A stretch of DNA of 64,000 nt, taken from Sweltsa coloradensis (Eukaryota > Arthropoda > Insecta > Plecoptera > Chloroperlidae). The position numbers and the translations under genes are program-made. Location of the stretch: NCBI GenBank assembly GCA_024449915.1, contig JAMZAV010000780.1:186001-250000 (forward strand). The letters are read 5' to 3'. Positions 55,801 through 64,000 of this stretch are shown here, one piece after another. Each line of letters begins with the position of its first letter. Position 1 is the stretch's first letter. The notes beneath the pieces were generated by a model. It made no database searches. It saw nothing but the letters and a program-made list of their open reading frames with translations, and was not told the DNA's origin.

Positions 55801-56170
55801 TTCTTTAAAGAACGGGGATTAAAACAGATTAGCGTGACAGCATTTTGTTTGCTGAGCGTTCCGCGGTGGTTTCGAGGGGGGCTTTGTGTCACTTCCGGAA
55901 GGCTCCAGAAAGAGTCATTCAGCTCGGGGAAAGGGTGCACGTCCAGCATTTGAAATTGTTATTTTTGCGGAAACATTTTCCTCTTTATCACTCCAACTGT
56001 TATCTTCATGAGGCAGGTCCTGTGGTAGAGCCGACCGCACCCCGCGCAGATTATCTTAACACCATTTTTCCCGCCAACTTTGGTCACACAACAAAAATGT
56101 TGTTTGCAATATGGCGGGAGCTCCCCGCGGCATTTAAAAAAAGAAGAATGAAGCAACCAATAATGTACTT
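52866..56170 (-). mobile_element. LINE-3rd: GC-rich CR1-group LINE with PHD finger, heavily broken
   Basis: On the minus strand a PHD-type finger, endonuclease, reverse transcriptase and C-terminal tail follow each other from about 56156 to 53087. A 3' UTR then ends in aataataaa-rich sequence and (TATC)n. It is much more GC-rich than its surroundings and has many frame breaks. T1 copy h follows on the 5' side after ~100 bp. No target duplication was found. Confidence 0.83.
53087..56156 (-). pseudogene. LINE-3rd coding region: PHD, endonuclease, reverse transcriptase
   Basis: In transcript order: IICAGCGRLYHRTCLMK is a PHD-like finger (about 56070). AVTLICFNPRSLKNR opens the endonuclease (about 55830). 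GSAYRPPCSD (about 55525) and LLLLGDFNLNICW (about 55420) follow, then VSDHDAVLATLSL. The reverse transcriptase has DIKNYRPISITSLVGK (about 54330), FLESQKRHPCGAA, KAFDKVPHVRHYP-like sequence, and MLQYADDVTLYCIVG with the catalytic YADD at about 53835. The tail has RVKRMAYLSLVKPSMTFGLP (about 53480) and a terminal DVLFFPGS / [12 protein letters not shown] at about 53090-53160. Frames change many times, so no complete protein remains. The clade is CR1-like, exact group uncertain. Confidence 0.82.
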
Positions 56171-56265
56171 TACTCCCATGTAGAGCCTTTTTTCCGAGTT
56201 ACATACTTTGCTTCTTATACACACGAAATGGTCGAAATGTCAACATACTATCAGTTTGAAGGTAG

Positions 56266-56424
56266 TAGAAGTTCAGAGATTTCGAAAGGGCACAATAAAA
56301 TTTCATCGCAATAGGAGTATTGGTTTTTTAGCCGGAATCGTTTCTAACAAACAAACAAAAATAAAAAAAAAAAAAAAAAAAAAAGAAAAAAAAACATTCC
56401 GGATTTTTTTCTCCAGTGTAGTGC
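56266..56424 (-). mobile_element. Helitron-like element T1 (copy h, 5' fragment)
   Basis: Only the 5'-most ~160 bp in reverse survives: gttcagagatttcgaaaggg, aaaatttcatcgcaatagga, then cattccggatttttttctcc and agtgtagtg. It includes a long A run at 56361-56390. The terminal cttcgctcgctacgctcatc is missing and replaced by GATA repeats. Confidence 0.7.
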
Positions 56425-56580
56425 ATAGATAGATAGATAGACAGATAGATAGATAGACAGATAGATAGATAGATAGAAAAACGACTTTATTTTTCAGGCG
56501 GAATTAAGGCCAGCTTGACCTTTTCTTCCTTACATTTTTACAGATTTATAATTTGTTAATCACAATTTACAAGAAAATAT
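56425..56580 (-). mobile_element. LINE/SINE 3' tail with (GATA)n
   Basis: Short agat/agac repeats are followed by cgactttatttttcaggcgg and aattaaggccag. On the minus strand this reads as a 3' UTR with an AATAAA signal and (TATC)n tail. It matches the tail at 30813 (ctttattgtaaggcgggatt, aaggctag). Confidence 0.6.
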
Positions 56581-56583
56581 TGA

Positions 56584-57169
56584 TTGGATAAGCGAAGCGA
56601 AGACTTCATTATCACCGACCCCCAAAACATTTAGCTCGGGTGTTTTTAATTTGTTTTTTTTTGTCTGTTTGTTTGTTCGCTCTCTACCGGGCAAACGGCA
56701 TATCCAATCTTGATGAAAACTGGAGGGGACCTTCGAAATCTCTTAACTTAGAGGTGTATTGTTTTTCGGTACAATCGAAGAAATATTTCTCATAAATATC
56801 GTACTTTTACGATTTTTTTCGATTTTTAGTGCGATATTTTTGTGCCATTTGGGCCGATTCTGACCAAACGGGTGGGGCTACAACGTTCATATTATACATA
56901 GACATTAAGGTTATGGTGATGTAGTACCTTTTGAAAGAAAAAGTTGAAAAAGTTAGTCAGAATCCATAGAAATAAAGCTTTTAATATAAGTTTTTTACGG
57001 TAAATAATAACAATTGACAAGTTACAATAGAAACTTCACAACAATCACCTCCAATGCGTAGGCAGCAAAGCAAAGCACTTGCAAAAGTAAAGATATCCCA
57101 CGCAAACTAAAAACTTGAAAAAAGCTCATCCATCAACGCGACTAAAAAAGCGTTTGCGAAGCTTCCTAG
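56584..57169 (+). mobile_element. Helitron-like element T3 (copy a)
   Basis: It begins ttggataagcgaagcgaaga, cttcattatcaccgaccccc. It has one core repeat with cttcgaaatctcttaactta and gcgatatttttgtgccattt. It ends aaaagctcatccatcaacgc, then gactaaaaaagcgtttgcga and agcttcctag. The end structure matches T1 (inverted start, AACGC/GCGTT hairpin, CTAG) but the interior is different. Confidence 0.78.
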
Positions 57170-57261
57170 TGATAATTAATTCAATTTGTTATAATCCATA
57201 GCCTACATGGGATCTATACATTTACATTACATAATAATACTCTCATTTATATTCATCGTAG

Positions 57262-57412
57262 TGTGGCTCGTTGGTCTTGTAGTTAGCGTCTCTGTTTTTT
57301 GCAGAAGGTCCAGGGTTCGATTCCCGCTAAAGTCAAAACTTTTTAACTTCTGATTTGAACTTGAAGCCCATCAGTTCTTGTCTTAGGAGTTTGTAAACGG
57401 TGATTAAGTGAG
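57262..57412 (+). mobile_element. tRNA-derived SINE (plus copy)
   Basis: gtgtggctcgttggtcttgt and agttagcgtctctg form a box A with D arm. gggttcgattcccgc at about 57314-57328 is a good box B. The body, aaaactttttaacttctgat, catcagttcttgtcttagga and gtaaacggtgatt, matches the minus copy at 38609-38748. It derives from a tRNA with an extended anticodon arm and is not a functional tRNA. Confidence 0.78.
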
Positions 57413-58143
57413 AAGTTTATAGAAGTTAAATCAATCAATAGCATATTATTGTGAGTTTAAATAAATTGAGCATTTTGTTATTTTGGCAGCATTCTCGAGG
57501 CATTTTGTGAAATTTAATTCATGAATTTTACTCCTAAAAACATTATAGATAAATACAGTTATCAGTAAAGTCAAAGCGCCTGGGAACAAAGTAACAAGAC
57601 CTGTGCAATAAATATTATAATGCAAGTCGCATCTATTGATGACGTACATTTAATTGAGCTTGCCAGTTGAGCTCACGGGTTCAGTGTACTACGGGCTTAA
57701 CTATCGCTAATAAGATTGCGACTGCTTTGTAGAAACTAATCCTGATCTATACGTTTAAAATCACGTATTTAATACTGAAAACAAGTCTTGTACTTTCATC
57801 TCCGACGAGAGTGGATGATTTAATAAAGTGACCCCTCGTAAATAAATTGTGTTCGTCATTGCCGGCGCAGAATCAAATTAAACACGGATTATCAAGTCTG
57901 GCTTGTACGACCTACCCCAACGCGAAGTCACCCCGACCCTTATTGGATTACTAACGCGTTTTAAACGCAACTTTAATCTGGAGAAACCAACGTAACGCAC
58001 AGCCATAAAAATGATGAGACATAGCCGGGTTAGTCTGTTTACCCCCCCCCCCCCCCCACATATCATGCACGTGGATAATAAAACCATGCCCTGCCCTCGC
58101 ATAATTTACTTTCCAGGCAGGCCAGATCAGTTGTGTATTAACA
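57413..58143. other. Nothing recognised
   Basis: AT-rich sequence with a C run at 58041-58057. Open frames on the minus strand (57446-57649, 57878-58102) have no recognisable domain. Confidence 0.5.
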
Positions 58144-58871
58144 CTAGGAAAACGCTTTAGTCCCGTCGCGTTGTTGGATGAGCGTAATTGGTGCATTGAG
58201 CTGCCATGTGTTACGCGGATTTTCTGTTGTTCTGTGAAAAAATCATTTTTTTTAAAAATTAAATTAAATTAAATAAATAATTAACTTAGTTTTTTTTTAT
58301 TAATCGTAATTTTTAAAAAGAAAAAAATCGTAAAATTGCAATTTTCATAAGAAATAATTATTCAATTGCGCTCAAATTTTACAAGAATATATTAATTCGT
58401 GAAACTAAGGTTCTGTGAAAAAATAATTTTAATTGGATAAAGCATGTAGGTGTTATAAGTCAAAGAATTGTTTTAAAAAAGAAAAAACCCGTAAAATTTC
58501 GATTTTCATGAGAAATAATTTTTCGATTACGCTCAAATTTCACACGAATATCTTAATTCATAAAATTAAGGTTTTGTAAAAAAATCATTACAATCGGATA
58601 AAGCATGTAGGTGTTATAAGTCGAAGAAAATTTTTAAAAATCGAAAAAAATCGTAAAATTGCGTTTTTTATGAGAAAAAAATCCCGATTGCGCTAAAAAA
58701 ACGTGTCAGTTCTAAGTTCAAAGATTTCGAAGGCCTCCATAAAATTTCATCGCAATCTGAGTATCGGTTTAGCCGGAATCGTGTTAACAGACACACACAA
58801 AAAAACATTCCGGATTTTTTTCTCCAGGGTAGTAAAATGGAATCTTCGCTTCGCTCGCTGCGCTCATCCAA
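58144..58871 (-). mobile_element. Helitron-like element T1 (copy i)
   Basis: A full-length minus-strand copy with CTAG at 58144 and ccaa ending at 58871. The inverted start gttggatgagcgtaattggt, the core repeats and the terminal cgctcgctgcgctcatccaa are all present. Only ~11 bp (ttaattattaa) separates it from copy j. Confidence 0.86.
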
Positions 58872-58882
58872 TTAATTATTAA

Positions 58883-59685
58883 CTAGGAAAACGCTTAAGT
58901 CCCGCCGCGTTGTTGGATGAGCGTAATTGGTGCATTGAGCTGCCATTTGTGTTACGCGGATTTTCTGTTGTTCTGTGAAAAAAATCATTACTAAGTCAAA
59001 GATTTTTTTAAATTAAATTAAATAAAATAAAAAATTAACTTAATTTTTTTAATAAATCGTAATTTTTTAAAAAGAAAAAATCGTAAAATTGCAATTTTTC
59101 GTAAGAAATAATTATTCGATTGCGCTCAAATTTTACACGAGTTTATTAATTCATGAAATTAAGGTTCTGTGAAAAAATCATTGCAAAAGGATAAAGCATG
59201 TAGGTGTTATCATTGCGTTATATACTCAAAGGTGTTATAAGTCAAAGAATTGTTTTAAAAAAGAAAAAACACGTTAAATTTCGATTTTCATGGGAAATAA
59301 TTTTTCGATTACGCTCAAATTTCACACGAATATCTTAATTCATAAAATTAAGGTTCTGTGAAGAAATCATCACAATCGGATAAAGCATGTAGGTGTTATA
59401 AGTCGAAGATATTTTTTAAAAATAAAAAAAAAATCGTAAAATTGCGATTTTCATGAGAAATAATTTTTCGATCGCGCTCTAAAACGTGGCAGTTCTAAGA
59501 AAGAAGAAAGAAGATGAAGATTTCAAAGGTCTCCATAAAATTTCATCGCAATTGGAGTATCGGTTTAGCTGAAATCGTGTTAACAGACACACAAAAATAC
59601 AAAAAAAAGAAAAAAAAAACATTCCGGATTTTTTTCTCCAGTGTAGTAGAATGGAATCTTCGCTTCGCTCGCTACGCTCACCCAA
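58883..59685 (-). mobile_element. Helitron-like element T1 (copy j)
   Basis: Full-length minus-strand copy, CTAG at 58883, terminal ctacgctcacccaa at 59685. A small internal duplication of aaggtgttat lies near 59190-59240, and an aagaaagaagaaagaagatg expansion near 59500. Confidence 0.84.
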
Positions 59686-60015
59686 TTAAATTTAAAAAAA
59701 ATTAACTTAATTTTTTTAATTAAATTAAATTAAATAAAAAATTAACTTAATTTTTTAATTAATCGTAATTTTTAAAAAAGAAAAAATCGTAAAATTGCAA
59801 TTTTCATAATAAATAATTATTCGATTGCGCTCAAATTTAACACGAATATATAAGTTAATGAAATCAAGGTTCTGTAAAAAAATCATTACAATCGGATAAA
59901 GCGTGTAGGTGTTATAAGTCAAAGAATTGTTTAAAAAAAGAAAAATCCCGTAAAATTATGATTTTCATGAGAAATCATTTTTCGATTACGCTCAAATTTC
60001 ACACGAATATCTTAA

Positions 60016-60387
60016 GAGGGAATAGGACACATTTGGCTGTTAGCAAATAGATATTCGCTCGGCCAAGATGCATCCGACGTATATGAAACTTTGCAAAGTT
60101 GTCAATAAAGCATACATAGACAGCCCTGTGGTCATAGATTTTCCAAATTTTGACTTAACCAGTGAGAAAAAAATCCCGAATATTGTCAATTTTAGAGTTT
60201 TTAGCAAAATCAAAATTCGTGAAAACTTATTTAATTTATATATATTATTTTAAAACAAAATTTACAAATGTGTTACTGTAGAGCCCTACAATTCCACATT
60301 TGTGACATATGTTCAAAATTCAGACACCTGTGGTGTCAGTTAGCCGAGCAAACAGCAATTTGCCTAAAACGCATGTCCTATACTCTC
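60016..60387. mobile_element. TTAA-target element 3 (372 bp) inside T1 copy k
   Basis: The ends are GAGGGAATAGGACA and, inverted, GAGAGTATAGGACA. TTAA flanks it at 60012-60015 and 60388-60391. Removing the insert and one TTAA restores the family phrase atatcttaattcataaaatt. The 61-codon frame inside (60068-60253) has no recognisable domain. Confidence 0.9.
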
Positions 60388-60593
60388 TTAATTCATAAAA
60401 TTAAGGTTCTGTGAAAAAATCATTACAATCGGATAAAGCATGTAGGTGTTATAAGTCGAAGAAATTTTTTAAAAATCGGAAAAAATCGTAAAATTGTGTT
60501 TTTTATGAGAAAAAATTTCCCGATTGCGCTAAAAAACGTGTCAGTTCTAAGTTTAGAGATTTCGAAGGCCTCCATAAAATTTCATCGCAATTG

Positions 60594-61048
60594 GCTTGTT
60601 CACGCAAAGCTCCGCGCAGATCGCGCCACTGCACTAACCCCCTAAACCAGGGTCCACTAGATACTTATTCCGAGCTGCTTGTTAGGTTAGGCTTAGGCCT
60701 AGCCAGTGTTGATTTGTTGACATGAGAGAGGTAACGTAGGCAGGAGGCCGAATACAGACACATGTCAGTATATTATGTGTGATTGTATTTATTTGTAGTA
60801 ATAAACACGACAATATGCCCTCCTTTCTTCTTACACGAATACACACAGCAATTTGGGCATTTTGCTTTCAACATAAAACTATGCAAACTGACAGCAAAAA
60901 CAGTAGGCTGCTGACAACTATGAACAGCCATGACACCCGCAAGTTGGGCTATCACCGCCGTCTACATCCGCCTTTACAGGCATTCAGACGGCGGTGGGGG
61001 GATAGTACAGCAGCGCAGCGTGGTGAGTAAAAGTCGCAGTGAACAAGC
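60594..61048. mobile_element. Insertion with short inverted ends inside T1 copy k
   Basis: The ends are GCTTGTTCAC and the inverse GTGAACAAGC. The host phrase gcaattggagtatcgg is duplicated over aattg on both sides (60589-60593, 61050-61054). The ~455-bp interior is GC-richer, with ggcttaggcctagcc and gacggcggtggggggat, and encodes nothing recognised. The superfamily is uncertain. Confidence 0.7.
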
Positions 61049-61202
61049 GAATTGGAGTATCGGTTTAGCCGGAATCGTGTTAACAAACACACAAAAATAC
61101 AAAAAAAAGAAAGAAAGAAAAAAAAAACATTCCAGATTTTTTTCTCTTGTGTAGTGAAATGAAATCTTCGCTTCGCTCGCTACGCTCGCCACGCTCATCC
61201 AA

Positions 61203-61515
61203 TTAAACACATTATATTTTTATAGTATGGTCTCAAGTCAAAATGTTGAATAACCTGACGCAGAATAAAGATTCTAGGCTTTTAGAATGATTCCTACTTC
61301 ATCAAATTTAGATTGAATCGCGTAACTTATAAGTTACTTTCCAAAAAGTTCCACTTCTCTCAAACATCAACTGCGTTTTAGTTTGAAGATTGGTTGTATT
61401 GTATTTTGTTATTTATTATTTTTATTTTTAACTTTTTTAATAATTTTATTAATTAAACAATTTATTTGTTTATGTATTTATTTATTTATTTTATGTCTAT
61501 CATCTTCAGTTATAA
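61203..61515. other. AT-rich, nothing recognised
   Basis: Contains TTTA/ATTT runs at 61420-61495. No gene or terminus was recognised. Confidence 0.5.
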
Positions 61516-61522
61516 AAGTGAT

Positions 61523-61912
61523 TAATTAAGCGAGCAAAGCGAGCGTTTCCATTTGACTCTGCCGGAAAAATTTGTCACTCGTTTTTTTTTTTTTTTGTAT
61601 GTCTCGCCATAACCTTCGAACGGAGGCTCGGATCGATTTGAAATTTTGACCATCCGCAAGCTTTGTTCTCGATTGAATGCCATTAGTTTTGTGGCAAAAT
61701 CGTTCAAAAAGTTAAAAAGTTACATTAAAGTTAATCGATTTTTTTTTCAAACTAAACTGCGACAAAATCTGAGGTGGGCAAATCATTTAGAACGTCCGTC
61801 CGGTCACGAATATGTTAATTTTATTTTGATCCGATAAGTAGTGTAAATGGAAATTACATTATCACAAAAGTAACGTTGCCATGGCAACGAAAAGACGCGC
61901 GAAGTTTCTAAT
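61523..61912 (+). mobile_element. Helitron-like element T4 (distant relative)
   Basis: It starts taattaagcgagcaaagcga, gcgtttccatttgactctgc, cggaaaaatttgtcactcg, parallel to the T1 start (gagcg…gaagcg…ttccatt…ctg…aaaaa). It has a phrase cataaccttcgaacggaggc, tcggatcgatttgaaatttt comparable in place to the T1 aaaccgatactcc…gatgaaattt. It ends near gaaaagacgcgcgaagtttc, taatg. The ends are less certain than in T1 and T3. Confidence 0.45.
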
Positions 61913-62649
61913 GCACTGCCACCTAGAAGTTATCAAAATACTTTCGAGGAAGCAGACTATTATTTGTCAACAAAGAGTTTAAATAGTTTTCCCAAGGAGT
62001 CAAGGTCCTCTAGATGGCGGTGGATTTCATCCACAAAGTAAAGGTTTACACACGGGTTTACCCAAATACCTTGGCAATAATAAATAATATTGGAAACATG
62101 GCCCTGTGGACAGCGAACGTCGTAAATTTAAAAATTTTAAAAAAATGTGCAATGTGGGTCTAGCTATAGCACGTGCTCGCTTATCAATGCGTCCAACTGA
62201 GACAACTCCCTCCGTGTTTATATGGTCAGATACCTCCGTACGCTATTACGACTTTTACCTATCCCGGCCGTGGCCCTATTCATAGCTTTGTGACAGAAGA
62301 CTTGAGTTAGAATAGTAACAAACTAACAACCCATGGTTCGATTCCCGGTTGGGGCGGACTTTTTTAATTTCTGAATCGTAGTAAATAATAACAAATAAAA
62401 CTAAGTACAAACTCAAATGCACACAAAATAATGAGATGTAGCAAAGCAAAGTTTGAAATAATAATATTGCCACAACAATGCATTAGGGGCCTACTAACAC
62501 AACAATATTTTTTTAACATATTATTATTATTCGAATTGTATGTTATTAAATATTATTTTAAGTGAAATGAAATGAATTTACAGGGATCAAGTCTTAAATC
62601 ACATATTTAAAGTAAAAAAAAACAAACACATTAAAATAACGTAGAATAA
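61913..62649. other. No gene; one tRNA-like box B
   Basis: At 62330-62353 catggttcgattcccggttg followed by gggcggactttttt is a box B with polymerase III-type T run. Upstream pairing is poor, so this is SINE or pseudo-tRNA material. The remainder is AT-rich. Confidence 0.4.
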
Positions 62650-63314
62650 CTAGGCCGCTTCGCGAACGTATTTTTTTAGTCGCGTTGATGGATGAGCTTT
62701 TTTGTAAGTTTTTAGTATGCGTGGGATCTCTTTTCTTTTTCAAGTTACATTGCAAAATCTTTTTGTTAAATTAGGATAATTTTTATAAAGTAGTACTAAT
62801 TGCTATGGTAATACCAATTTTAGAATGTAAAATATCTGGAGGCCCGAAGACTTGCTTTTTGTACGCAGTGAAGGTGATTGTTGTCAAGTTTCTATTACTT
62901 TTTAATTGTTATTATATACCTCAAAAAACTTATATCAAAACCTTTATTTATATGAATTCTGGCTAACTTTTTCAACTTTTCTTTTCAAAGGGCAATACAT
63001 ATAACCATAACCTTAATGTCCATGTGAAATATGAACGTTGTAGTCCCACCCGTTTGGTCAGAATCGGCCCAAATATCACGAAAATATCGCACTAAAAATC
63101 GAAAAAATCGTAAAAGTACGATATTCATGAGAAATAGTTATTCGATTGTACCCAAAAACGTGGCAGGTCTAAGTTCAGAGATTTTTTCATCAAGATCGCA
63201 CATGCCGTTTGCCCGGTAGAGCGCAAAACAAGCAAACAAACAAAAAAAAGAAAAAACCTGAGACAAATGTTTTGGGTGGTTAGTGAAATTGAAGTCTTAG
63301 CTTCGCTCATCCAA
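62650..63314 (-). mobile_element. Helitron-like element T3 (copy b)
   Basis: Minus-strand copy. The 3' end ctaggccgcttcgcgaacgt, atttttttagtcgcgttgat, ggatgagctttttt contains hairpin arms CGCGA/TCGCG. The 5' end, aattgaagtcttagcttcgc, tcatccaa, is at 63314. The interior has cgtaaaagtacgatattcat and gtttgcccggtagagcgcaa. Confidence 0.78.
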
Positions 63315-63330
63315 TAATAATAACTTCTTC

Positions 63331-64000
63331 CTAGACCGCTTCGCGAACTCTTTTTCCTGTCGCGTTGATGGATGAGCTTTTTTTAAAAATATTTCTGCCC
63401 AATGATTACATTTTAAAGTGGGATATCATTACTTTTTCTACAGTTACTTGATATTATTTGTTAATTATACATCTGTAAAAGGATTATATTAAAACCTTTA
63501 TTTCTATGAATTTTGACCAACTTTTTCAACTTTTTCTTTCAACAGGTACTACGTCACAATAATCTTTATGGCAATGTAAAATATGAACGTTGTAGCCCCA
63601 CCCGTTTGATCAGAACCGGCCCAAATATCACGAAACTATCGTATTAAAAACCGGTGGAAAATCCTAAAAGTACGATTTCTATGAAAAACATTACTTCAAA
63701 TGTCTCTTAAATAATAACAATAACATATATAATTTCAGTGATTTTAAACCTTCCCATAAAGTTTCATCTATAGATCGGTGTAGCCGTTTGCCAAATATCA
63801 CGAAAATATCTCATTAAAAATCGAAAAAAATCGTTAAAGTACGATAATCAAAAGAAGTCAAGTTCAGAGATTTCGAAGGTCCCCTCAAATTTTCATCATG
63901 ATCGCATATGTTGCCCGATAGGGCGCAAACAAACAGACAAAAATACCAAAAAAAACAAAAAAAAAACACACCCAAGCTAATTTTTTTGGGGGGTCAGTGA
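63331..64000 (-). mobile_element. Helitron-like element T3 (copy c), runs off the window
   Basis: CTAG at 63331, then accgcttcgcgaactctttt, tcctgtcgcgttgatggatg and agctttttt, as in copy b. The core includes an internal repeat of atcacgaaa(a/c)tatcg near 63627 and 63798. The window ends in tttttttggggggtcagtga, a few dozen bases before the expected 5' end. Confidence 0.78.

Larger units (their letters stand above)
59690..61202 (-). mobile_element. Helitron-like element T1 (copy k), twice interrupted
   Basis: The 3' end lacks its CTAG terminus and starts in the aattaacttaattttt tract. The core is interrupted by the TTAA element 60016-60387 and again at 60594-61048. The 5' end, cttcgctcgctacgctcgcc then acgctcatccaa, finishes at 61202. 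Both insertion points are fixed by the unbroken sequence in copies i and j. Confidence 0.82.

Noticed and set aside
57262..57340. Functional tRNA gene
   Set aside because: Box A and B are good but the intervening arm is too long, and a second dispersed copy with a shared 3' body shows it is a SINE.
60068..60253. 61-residue frame inside TTAA element 3
   Set aside because: The element is only 372 bp with inverted ends; no domain seen.
12241..61202. Recurrent small frames such as MDERSERSEDSISLHWRKKSG or KFHRNRSIGLAGIVLTD as a conserved peptide family
   Set aside because: They are translations of the first ~150 bp of the non-coding T1 element on one strand or the other. They recur because the DNA repeats, and their frames differ from copy to copy.
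1..64000. CRISPR array, prokaryotic operon or endogenous virus
   Set aside because: No short regularly spaced direct repeats with unique spacers, no ribosome-binding-site-led gene clusters, and no gag-protease-integrase set or LTRs. The zinc-knuckle protein at 22156 belongs to a LINE.

Overview
The window looks like nuclear DNA of an invertebrate animal, probably marine. It is AT-rich and holds a single intron-split host gene buried in transposable elements and microsatellites. There are no operons, prokaryotic genes, rRNA genes or CRISPR arrays. The phylum cannot be fixed from the sequence. The repeat types (Helitron-like elements with a ~160-bp tandem core, ZBED-type hATs, Jockey/CR1 LINEs) fit molluscs, echinoderms, hemichordates and similar groups.

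The host gene lies on the minus strand and is an orthologue of EXTL3 (exostosin-like 3), a Golgi glycosyltransferase of heparan sulfate synthesis. Six coding exons are visible, in transcript order: 39142-38990 (start codon and membrane anchor), 35904-35778 (stem / coiled coil), 10354-9221 (most of the GT47 domain), 7081-6866, 6275-6159 and 4539-4315 (start of the GT64 domain). The rest of GT64 lies off the left edge. At least one coiled-coil exon between 35.8 and 10.35 kb was not found. Two exons (7081-6866 and 6275-6159) have partial duplicates of themselves beside a splice site.

The large intron at 10.4-35.8 kb contains a nested set of transposons that target-site duplications resolve. A 15.8-kb hAT footprint (13488-29329, TSD gtcatatt) holds a second hAT (14222-20353, TSD atggtgac), a piggyBac-like deletion derivative (20726-21749, TTAA) and a Jockey-like LINE (about 21.75-29.0 kb). 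The LINE reverse transcriptase is split by a third hAT (25666-28358, TSD gtctagaa). Inside the second hAT is a decayed protein gene (about 17.07-19.06 kb) of a multi-copy invertebrate family of unknown function.

Elsewhere the commonest repeat is a Helitron-like, non-autonomous family. It starts TTGGATGAGCG, carries internal ~160-bp repeats, has an inverted copy of its start near the 3' end, then a short hairpin, and ends CTAG. At least eleven full or partial copies and several relatives lie at 12.2, 29.9, 36.8, 44.4, 45.6, 49.4, 51.3, 56.3, 58.1, 58.9, 59.7, 56.6, 62.7 and 63.3 kb. Other residents are small hATs, TTAA-target elements, tRNA-derived SINEs and two more broken LINEs (45977-48852 plus; 52866-56170 minus).

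The region 39.2-64 kb is upstream of EXTL3 and holds no recognisable host gene. Almost everything outside the EXTL3 exons is mobile DNA, so short open frames there should not be annotated as genes. The exceptions are the transposon-encoded proteins listed.
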